Positions 33,813 through 40,727 of a DNA stretch of 64,000 bases are shown here, one piece after another. The number at the start of each line of letters is the position of its first letter. Position 1 is the first letter of the stretch. The stretch is from Halopenitus malekzadehii (lineage in GTDB: Archaea > Halobacteriota > Halobacteria > Halobacteriales > Haloferacaceae), in assembly GCF_900108505.1 (NCBI RefSeq), contig NZ_FNWU01000007.1, forward strand, positions 1 to 64,000, written 5' to 3'. The position numbers were made by a program, and so were the translations under genes. Under the pieces are notes generated by a model that saw nothing but the letters and a program-made list of their open reading frames with translations, was not told where the DNA came from and searched no databases.

Positions 33813-35279
33813 ATGGCTGTCGATCTGGCAATCCATGATGCACTCGTTCTCACAGCCGACGAGCGGAACCGCCTGTACGAGCGCGGCACAGTATGCATCA
33901 CCGATGGCTGTATCGAAGAAGTCCGACCATCACGTGCAGGAGACGGAGAATTAGAAGCATCCACCGTTATCGACGGGAACGGGAAACTGGTGATGCCGGG
34001 GTTGGTGAACGCCCACACGCACCTGGAGATGACACCGCTCATCGGTGCGTTTAGCGAACTCGAGCTGACGGAGATGCTCGGGAGTGGGACGGCCTTGTTT
34101 AACAGACTAGGGAACGGCGAATTCGAGTACCTCGTCGAGGCAGGCGTCGAGCTCGCAGCGCTCAATTTCCTCCTGGGCGGTGTCACGACCGTGAACTCCA
34201 TGGACGCACGGCCTGCCGCAGGTGCGGAGACGTTCGGGGAAGCAGGGCTCCGCGGATTTTTCGGCCCGGCGATCTCGGACCTCTTCTGGGACCAACCAGT
34301 CGATCAGCAGTTCGCCCGTGCTCGCGAGTTCGTCGAAACGTACCACGACACGTACGACGGCCGAATCAGGGCGACGATCTGCCCGCACGACGACTGGTCG
34401 TGTACCCGGCAGCTGTGGGAACGGACCGCATCCCTCGCCGCAGAGTATCCGGACCTGCTCGTCCACACGCACTTGCTCGAACTCGAGGAGAGTAACACGA
34501 TGGCACGAGCGAACGGTGGCGAGGACTCGGTAGGATTGCTCGACGACGTTGGACTCCTGGACGACCGACTGGTCGCTGCTCACTTCCGCCTCGGCGACGA
34601 AGAGGACATCCAGCGAACCGCCGAGGCGGACGCGGCTGTTGCGCACTGCCCGTCCGTCTTCTGTTACTGGAATCCGGACGGGGAGACGCAGTGGACGCCC
34701 GTTCCCGAGCTTCGAGCCGCCGGCGTCGACGTCGGAGTAGGGATTGACGACCACTACTGGCACGACTCGTACAGCATGTTCGGTGAAGCGCGGCAAGCTC
34801 GGCTGGCGGCAAATCTCAAGCGTTCAGCCGGGCAGTTCGACTCGATGGAACTGATACGAATGCTCACTATCGAGGGCGCACGCGCGCTGGGGATGGGCGA
34901 CGAGATCGGCAGTATCGAAGCGGGAAAGCGCGCGGATATTATCCTCCTCGACGTCGACAAACCGAAGTTCACGCCACTGACCAACGTTCCCGCACACGTC
35001 GTGAACAACGCGGTCCCGGCCGACGTCGAGACAGTGATCGTTGACGGCGACGTCGTCCTCCGGAATGGTGTGCCCGAGACAATGGACTCGGACGACGTGC
35101 GACAGCGAGTAAATCAGGCTGTCGAACGCTTCATGGACGAGACAGGCTGGGAGTTAGACATTGGTGGTAGTGAACCGCCGACCAGCATCGAGACTGTACG
35201 GGACCTCCCAAAGCGTGGCCCTGCGCGACTCCTGACTCGCCTCGCGATGCAATCCGCGCGTGATCGGTTCTCCTTCTAA
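33813..35279 (+). CDS. Amidohydrolase, TRZ/ATZ (SAH/guanine deaminase-like)
   Basis: 488 residues. The metal motif VNAHTHLEM (about 65-73), HTHLLELEE (about 215-223), AHFRLGDEEDIQ and GIDDHYWHDSYSM are the metal ligands of the cytosine-deaminase-like amidohydrolase superfamily; the C-terminus GSIEAGKRADIILLDVDKPKFTPL is typical of the TRZ/ATZ group, which includes S-adenosylhomocysteine deaminase and chlorohydrolases. It removes an amino group or a halide from a ring or nucleoside; the substrate is not readable. No clear link to the metal genes. Confidence 0.85.
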   Translation: MAVDLAIHDALVLTADERNRLYERGTVCITDGCIEEVRPSRAGDGELEASTVIDGNGKLVMPGLVNAHTHLEMTPLIGAFSELELTEMLGSGTALFNRLGNGEFEYLVEAGVELAALNFLLGGVTTVNSMDARPAAGAETFGEAGLRGFFGPAISDLFWDQPVDQQFARAREFVETYHDTYDGRIRATICPHDDWSCTRQLWERTASLAAEYPDLLVHTHLLELEESNTMARANGGEDSVGLLDDVGLLDDRLVAAHFRLGDEEDIQRTAEADAAVAHCPSVFCYWNPDGETQWTPVPELRAAGVDVGVGIDDHYWHDSYSMFGEARQARLAANLKRSAGQFDSMELIRMLTIEGARALGMGDEIGSIEAGKRADIILLDVDKPKFTPLTNVPAHVVNNAVPADVETVIVDGDVVLRNGVPETMDSDDVRQRVNQAVERFMDETGWELDIGGSEPPTSIETVRDLPKRGPARLLTRLAMQSARDRFSF

Positions 35280-35308
35280 GACCCTGCCAGCGTAGGGGTG
35301 GTTCCCCC

Positions 35309-35833
35309 TCAGGAATTTCTGTGGGCGCGAACGAACGCACGTCGCAGGACGGTCAGAAGAACGTACGTCTCGTACTTCTGGGTCTGGCAGTGCTCGCAGG
35401 GCTGCATATCCTCGACGATCTCCTCAATAGCGTCGTCGTACTCGTCGGTGAGCGTAGTGAGCGCGTCCGTGATCTGGGGCTGGGCAGCGTCGATCATCTC
35501 CTCGACGGCGGCGTCGGCCGAATCTGGTAGTGAGTACGAGAGGACGATCGTGTTCGCGTGGTAGTACTTCGTCGTCCCACCACGCCCCTCCTCGAAGCGA
35601 ACGACGTCGACGAGGCCCGCATCCCGGAGCTCGTTGATGTGATGGCGGACCGTGTTCTCCGTCCGGTCGATGCCGCGATCGTCGAGGCGTTCGTGGACCT
35701 CGGTCGCAGTTAGGGCTTCCTCGGACAGAATGTCGAGGACCATCGCCCGCATCGGCTCGTCGATGGCGTCCGAAATCCGAGTGTCTCGCACCGCGATGTC
35801 GTCGAGACGGTGGTCGGTATCGGAATCACTCAT
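35309..35833 (-). CDS. ArsR-like regulator with C-terminal CxxC tail
   Basis: 174 residues from the Met at 35833. Winged helix: ISDAIDEPMRAMVLDILSEEALTATEVHERLDDRGIDRTENTVRHHINELRDAGLVDVV, then GRGGTTKYYHANTIVLSYSL. Near the C-terminus IVEDMQPCEHCQTQKY holds Cys-x2-Cys with a His between, a probable metal site. Divergent from the HMA-ATPase pair that starts 201 bp away, so it most likely represses that pair until it binds metal. Confidence 0.82.
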   Translation of the reverse strand: MSDSDTDHRLDDIAVRDTRISDAIDEPMRAMVLDILSEEALTATEVHERLDDRGIDRTENTVRHHINELRDAGLVDVVRFEEGRGGTTKYYHANTIVLSYSLPDSADAAVEEMIDAAQPQITDALTTLTDEYDDAIEEIVEDMQPCEHCQTQKYETYVLLTVLRRAFVRAHRNS

Positions 35834-35982
35834 ACGAGGACTGAGCGCGAGCACGCGGGAAAAGGTAGCGGGGCAGGAGTCGGGTAGGTGTCTGTCGAGG
35901 TATCCAGTACAGGATGGACCCGCGATAGCGAAAGCCCTAGACGACCCGTTTGACTGTTCCAACGACTCGTATCCGAATTCAA

Positions 35983-36002
35983 ACATATCATATAAAAAAT
36001 AC
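35983..36002 (+). promoter_or_regulatory. Probable TATA element for HMA/CPG-ATPase operon
   Basis: CATATCATATAAAAAATACT lies about 35-52 nt before the HMA start at 36035, is by far the most AT-rich stretch nearby, and fits an archaeal TATA box. A half-palindrome GTTCCAAC lies upstream at about 35957. Confidence 0.45.
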
Positions 36003-36034
36003 TTATTGAGGTACGGGCACTATCTCAAACTGTA

Positions 36035-36250
36035 ATGAGCGACACAACCCAATTCCGCGTCCTCGACTTCGACTGCCCGACCTGCGCGAGTACCGTCGAA
36101 CGCGCCCTGTCGAACGTCGACGGCGTCCAGCACGTCGAAGTCCACTACGCGACCGGCCGCGTCGAGATCGAGTACGACGACAGCGTCGCTGACCCCGACG
36201 CCTTCGCAGAGACCATCGAAAACCAGGGGTACACTCCCCAGCCCGCCTAA
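36035..36250 (+). CDS. Small HMA-domain protein
   Basis: 71 residues. FRVLDFDCPTCASTVERALSNVDGV carries the C-x2-C metal loop in the DCPTC form, closer to Zn/Cd-type HMA domains than the GMTC copper chaperones elsewhere in this window. It ends four bases before the ATPase at 36255, which has no HMA domain of its own, so it acts as that pump's detached metal-binding subunit. Confidence 0.87.
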   Translation: MSDTTQFRVLDFDCPTCASTVERALSNVDGVQHVEVHYATGRVEIEYDDSVADPDAFAETIENQGYTPQPA

Positions 36251-36254
36251 CACT

Positions 36255-38174
36255 ATGAACAAACAATCGATCACGCAGTACTACCGGAACCACCGGAAGG
36301 CCATCGTCACGGCGACAAGCGGCCTGCTGTACGGCGGTGGCTGGAGTCTCGGCTACCTCACGAGTTTCGAGATGGCAAGCGCCGCCATCCTCGTCCTCGC
36401 GACGGTCGTGGGTGGCTACGACATCGCCAAGACCGCTTACCACGAGGTCACCAACCGGACGCTCGGCATCAAGACGCTGGTGACGCTGGCCGCCATCGGT
36501 GCTATCGTCATCGGGGAGTACTGGGAAGCCGCCGCCGTCGTCTTCCTGTTCAGCCTTGGCAGCTACCTCGAAGGCCGGACGATGCGGAAGACCCGGACGG
36601 CACTTCAGGAGCTACTGGAGATGACGCCCGACACGGCGACCGTCCGTCGCGACGGGACACTCCAAAAGGTCTCCGCCCGCGATGTCGAAGAGGGCGAAGT
36701 CGTCGTCGTAAAGCCGGGCGGGAAGATCCCGGTCGACGGAACCGTCGTCGACGGCGAGAGCGCAGTCAACCAGGCGCCGGTCACCGGCGAGAGCGCGCCC
36801 GTCCACAAGGCCGACAGCGACGAGGTGTACGCCGGGACGGTCAACCAGGAGGGCGCGCTAGAAATCCGGACGACGGGAGCGGGATCGGATACGACTCTCG
36901 AACGGATCATCCGTCGCGTCGAGGAGGCCCAGGAGGCTCAGTCGCCCACGGAGAGTCTCATCGACCGGTTCGCGAAGTACTACACGCCGGCCGTCATTGC
37001 CCTGGCTATCGGCGCGTACGCGGTCACGCAGAACGCGATCCTGTCGCTGACGCTGCTGGTCATCGGCTGTCCGGGCGCGCTGGTCATCGGGCCACCGGTC
37101 AGCATCGTCTCGGCCATCGGTAACGCCGCCCGGTCGGGCGTGCTGATGAAGGGCGGCGAACACCTCGAACGCGCCGGCAAGATCGATCTCGTCGCCTTCG
37201 ACAAGACGGGGACGCTCACGAAGGGCGAGACCACCGTCTCCGGTATCGAGGGGTTCGGCGTCGCCGCCGCCGACGTCCTCTCGCTCGCAGCGACCGCCGA
37301 GAAGAAGAGCGAACACCACCTCGCGGACGCCATCGTCGACATGGCCCGCGAACGCCAGACGGCTGCGACGGACGGTGGAGCGACGGTCGCCCAAGCGGAC
37401 GATACGGACGTGGGGCGCAGGTCGGTCCCCGATCCCGACGACTTCGACGTGGTCGCCGGCAAGGGCGTCATCGCCCATGCCGATGGCCAGGAAGTCGTCG
37501 TCGGCAACCGCGCGCTGCTGGACGACCGCGACGTCGATGTCCCCGATCGGGTCGCCGACTACGTCCGCGAGCGTGAGGGGCGCGGCGAGACAGTCGTCCA
37601 CGTCGTTCGGGACGGGGACATCATCGGCGCGATTGCGATGCGGGACGAGCTCCGGGAGGCCGCTCCTGGGGTCGTCGCGGCGCTCCAAGACGCTGGCATC
37701 GAGACGGTGATGCTCACCGGCGACAACGAGCGGACGGCCGCTGCCGTTGCCGAGGAGGTCGGTATCGACGAGTACCGTGCCGAACTCCTCCCCGAGGACA
37801 AGCAGTCCGTCATCGAGGGCTACCAGGCCGACGGCCACGTCGTCGCGATGGTCGGCGACGGCATCAACGACGCGCCATCGCTGGCCACTGCCGATGTCGG
37901 CATCGCGATGGGTGCTGCGGGAACGGACACCGCTATCGAAACGGCTGACATGGCGTTGATGGCCGACGACCTCGAACGCATCCCGTACGCGGTCAAACTC
38001 AGCAAGGCGACGCGCTGGAACGTCCTCGAGAACGTCGGGCTCGCGGTGCTGACCGTGACCGTCCTCCTCACGGGCGTGCTCACCAGCTACGTCACCCTCG
38101 CGTCGGGAATGCTGGTCCACGAGGCCAGCGTCCTCCTCGTCATCCTCAACGGGATGCGACTGCTCCGCTACTGA
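36255..38174 (+). CDS. P1B-type ATPase with unusual CPG transport motif
   Basis: 639 residues without an N-terminal HMA domain. Seen in order: TGES (TGESAPV), transport motif CPG (VIGCPGALVIGPPVSI), DKTGTLTKGE, SEHH where other P1B ATPases have SEHP, MLTGDN and GDGINDAP. CPC, CPH, SPC or TPC are usual at the transport site; a glycine after CP removes one thiol ligand. That implies a different metal or coordination. Preceded by a detached HMA gene and followed by an FmdE-like gene, all on one strand. Confidence 0.9.
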   Translation: MNKQSITQYYRNHRKAIVTATSGLLYGGGWSLGYLTSFEMASAAILVLATVVGGYDIAKTAYHEVTNRTLGIKTLVTLAAIGAIVIGEYWEAAAVVFLFSLGSYLEGRTMRKTRTALQELLEMTPDTATVRRDGTLQKVSARDVEEGEVVVVKPGGKIPVDGTVVDGESAVNQAPVTGESAPVHKADSDEVYAGTVNQEGALEIRTTGAGSDTTLERIIRRVEEAQEAQSPTESLIDRFAKYYTPAVIALAIGAYAVTQNAILSLTLLVIGCPGALVIGPPVSIVSAIGNAARSGVLMKGGEHLERAGKIDLVAFDKTGTLTKGETTVSGIEGFGVAAADVLSLAATAEKKSEHHLADAIVDMARERQTAATDGGATVAQADDTDVGRRSVPDPDDFDVVAGKGVIAHADGQEVVVGNRALLDDRDVDVPDRVADYVREREGRGETVVHVVRDGDIIGAIAMRDELREAAPGVVAALQDAGIETVMLTGDNERTAAAVAEEVGIDEYRAELLPEDKQSVIEGYQADGHVVAMVGDGINDAPSLATADVGIAMGAAGTDTAIETADMALMADDLERIPYAVKLSKATRWNVLENVGLAVLTVTVLLTGVLTSYVTLASGMLVHEASVLLVILNGMRLLRY

Positions 38175-38202
38175 CCACGAGACACGATCACAACCACAAC
38201 TC

Positions 38203-38856
38203 ATGACATCGAATTCGACTGCGACTGACACGACCCAGACGAGAACCAATTGGCAGGTCGACTACGACGCCGACCCGATCGAAATCCGCGACCCCGTCGC
38301 GGAGGCCCTCGGCGTCCTCGAACCGGGCGAGCCGTTCGTCGTCACCTACCGGGACGCGGTGAAAGAGGCAGGACACTCCTGTCCGACTGCCTCGGGCGCC
38401 TACCGGATCGTCCAGCTCGGGCTCGACGCCCTGTATCCCGACGACTATCCAGTCCGGAGCGAAATCGAGGTCCAGACGGCCGGCCCGCAGGAGGATGCTG
38501 CGTACGGCGTGATGAGCCGTATCATCTCGTACGTGACTGGCGCGACCGGCGATGACGGATTCAGCGGGCTCGCCGGCGGCTATGGCGGCCGCCGCGACCT
38601 CCTGTGCTTCGACGGGTTCGACCCGGACACGGCGGACCCGACGTTCCGGTTCCGGCGAACCGACACGGACGAGACCGTCGAAGTGGCCTACCACGTCAGC
38701 GACGTTCCTAGCGGTGGACCCGCAATCGGGAACCTCCAGAGGATTCTCGACGGATCGGCAAGCGACCAGCAACGGGAGGCCTTCGCTGACGCTTGGCACC
38801 GCCGCGTGCAGGCTGTTCTCAGAGACGCCACCCTATTCTCCGTCGAAGGGGTATGA
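38203..38856 (+). CDS. FmdE-like protein
   Basis: 217 residues. VVTYRDAVKEAGHSCPTASGAYRIVQLGLDALYPDDYPVRSEIEV follows the start of FmdE domains, in which H-x-C-P and A-x-G line a metal-binding pocket. A later LLCFDGFDPD adds another Cys. FmdE was named from formylmethanofuran dehydrogenase operons, but this organism type makes no methane, so another role is likely, perhaps metal or cofactor handling. It starts 28 bp after the CPG ATPase and is probably in its operon. Confidence 0.65.
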   Translation: MTSNSTATDTTQTRTNWQVDYDADPIEIRDPVAEALGVLEPGEPFVVTYRDAVKEAGHSCPTASGAYRIVQLGLDALYPDDYPVRSEIEVQTAGPQEDAAYGVMSRIISYVTGATGDDGFSGLAGGYGGRRDLLCFDGFDPDTADPTFRFRRTDTDETVEVAYHVSDVPSGGPAIGNLQRILDGSASDQQREAFADAWHRRVQAVLRDATLFSVEGV

Positions 38857-39565
38857 ACGCGGCGGTGTACCCCTCACACTCGTAATGAGAGTTACCGCGA
38901 TATACTGTTGGGCTCCTTGGGTACCTTGGTAGCGCCATCACCTAACTCGCCGACATCGATATGAGAGTACCCCACGCAAACCATCCCCTCAGAGTTGTCC
39001 AAGTATCGAGCTACAACCGCCAACCCAAATACTCAAACAAGAATCTCGCCCATCCCGCGTCAACTGCCATATGGAGCAAGGTAATCGTGTTTCCAATGGT
39101 CGATATCGATCTCCACAGCCTCTGAAGTCGTTGGAGAACCGACCGTGACCCATCAGTCATAATCTGCGGCAACGTCTACGGACACATCTATGCCGTTGTA
39201 TGAGTCGTCGGAGCGCCCTGTCGGTGCCGTCGATATTGACGGGGTACAAGAGGTCAACTATGATTTATTTCCAGTTCATTTCGAACTGATTCGAAGGCAC
39301 GCATCAAATCTATCCTCCGAGGTTGTGGGGGAGTTCACAGTATCGGAAAGTAGAACGCTACCAATCGCTTGGTTTCCACCTCTATCGGCTCGAATCCATC
39401 CTCTCGTCTCTGTTCGGCACTTTTCATACTTGATCTGACGCCTGTATTCGGGACAATATGAGGGAGTCGCGTCTATGACAAAGATATGGGATTTTCAGCA
39501 AGCGAGTCACTGTCGACCACATTTCCAACACTACCCCTTTCCGACCCGGAAGAGAACGAACAGCC
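38857..39565. other. Gene-poor stretch
   Basis: No supported gene over about 700 bp. A short frame at 39190-39438 encodes 82 residues with a mixed hydrophilic sequence I do not recognise. Base composition is lower in GC than the flanking ATPase operons. It may be degraded or regulatory DNA. Confidence 0.4.
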
Positions 39566-39853
39566 ATGCCCAGCGATTCCGACTCGAACGGTGTCCGCGT
39601 CTGGCTCGTCGAGCGGACGTACTCCGACGACGAGCAGAATCTCATCATCCTCACCTATGCAACCCCAGACGGTGAACGATACTTCCGGAAAGAACGGGCG
39701 CTCACTTCCTTCACCGACGTCCGCGACACGACGGCCGCCGTCGACGCCGACCCGGACAATCTCGGCTCGGTCAATGACGCCGATCTGCAGGAGCAGTACG
39801 CCGCCGAGGCCCAGCGAATGCGGGAGGAACACGACCCCGACGACGTGATCTGA
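39566..39853 (+). CDS. Conserved-looking hypothetical protein
   Basis: 95 residues. Two beta-rich segments (GVRVWLVERTYSDDEQNLIILTYATPDGERYFRKERALTSF) are followed by an acidic, Gln/Glu-rich helix (ADLQEQYAAEAQRMREEHDPDD). It looks like a small single-domain cytoplasmic protein. I recognise no family. On the same strand as the HTH regulator that starts 65 bp downstream. Confidence 0.6.
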   Translation: MPSDSDSNGVRVWLVERTYSDDEQNLIILTYATPDGERYFRKERALTSFTDVRDTTAAVDADPDNLGSVNDADLQEQYAAEAQRMREEHDPDDVI

Positions 39854-39918
39854 CTCCAGTCGACACGATGGCAGCACCGAGCCCACGTGTTATATCCAGC
39901 CGCCCTCTACGCGTGGGT

Positions 39919-40668
39919 ATGCGCGAACTCGTCTTCGCCCTCGAATACGAGCCGGGGTGTAACAGGGTGGCGGACGCCCTCGCTGACCACCCCGACGCCC
40001 GCGTCCGCTCGCTCTCGCTGCACGCCACTGCGGAGCAGCTCTGGCGAGTCGACCACGCGACCGGCATTCCGGACGCACTCGACGCCATCGAGGACGCCTT
40101 TCTCACCAGCGACTACTACGCCGACTGTCTGGCTACCGAGGACTGCGGCGCCACACAGACCACTCGCGTCCTCGACCGCACGGACGACACGCTCGTCCTG
40201 TACTCCGACTGGGAGCGCACCCCCTCCTGCGCGTCCGTCCCCCACATCGCCCGCGACCATCTCGGCAAGAGCGTGTTGTTCGAGACCCGTCACGAGGGCC
40301 GCCACTACACGTGGCGACTCATCCACTCCGGAGAGGGCGACGTGGCCGCGTTCTTCGACGCCCTCGAAGTCGCCGTCGGGGACTGCGCCCGGATGGAGAT
40401 GCTCCGAACCGCGGACACGACTGCGTCGGTGGGGGGAAGCGACGAGACGCAAAGTGGTCTGTCGCCGGAGCAGGAGGCCGCACTCCGGGCAGCCGTCGAA
40501 CACGGGTACTACGAGTCCCCACGCGAAGTCGACGTCGGCGAACTGGCCGAGCATCTCGACGTGCCGCGGTCGACGCTCACCTACCGACTCCGCCGGGCGG
40601 AGGAACACTTGGCGAAGCAGCACGTCGCCGACGAACGGTTGCCCGAAGATCCCCCGGCAACACGCTGA
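39919..40668 (+). CDS. Bat-type HTH_10 regulator, Cys-rich
   Basis: 249 residues from the Met at 39919. The N-terminal about 180 residues are a sensor-like domain with Cys in EYEPGCN, ADCLATEDCG, TPSCAS and GDCARM. The C-terminus LSPEQEAALRAAVEHGYYESPREVDVGELAEHLDVPRSTLTYRLRRAEEHL is the HTH_10 domain of the bacterio-opsin activator family. It lies 59 bp before the Zn/Cd-type ATPase, with a palindrome between. It is likely to sense a thiophilic metal through its cysteines and control that pump. Confidence 0.83.
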   Translation: MRELVFALEYEPGCNRVADALADHPDARVRSLSLHATAEQLWRVDHATGIPDALDAIEDAFLTSDYYADCLATEDCGATQTTRVLDRTDDTLVLYSDWERTPSCASVPHIARDHLGKSVLFETRHEGRHYTWRLIHSGEGDVAAFFDALEVAVGDCARMEMLRTADTTASVGGSDETQSGLSPEQEAALRAAVEHGYYESPREVDVGELAEHLDVPRSTLTYRLRRAEEHLAKQHVADERLPEDPPATR

Positions 40669-40676
40669 ACCTCGAT

Positions 40677-40690
40677 TTGGAATATTCCAA
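40677..40690. promoter_or_regulatory. Perfect 14-bp palindrome before Zn/Cd-type ATPase
   Basis: TTGGAATATTCCAA is an uninterrupted palindrome nine bases after the regulator's stop. A likely TATA box (GGCTTATCG, about 40696) follows, then the ATG at 40728. Placed just upstream of the TATA box, it suits an activator site for the HTH_10 regulator. Confidence 0.6.
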
Positions 40691-40727
40691 CAAAGGCTTA
40701 TCGAACTGACGCCCCTACTGTGAGGTG

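Noticed and set aside
36858-38249. A 463-residue minus-strand frame opposite the CPG ATPase
   Set aside because: Antisense of a complete ATPase, no motifs, starts beyond the gene in an unlikely place.
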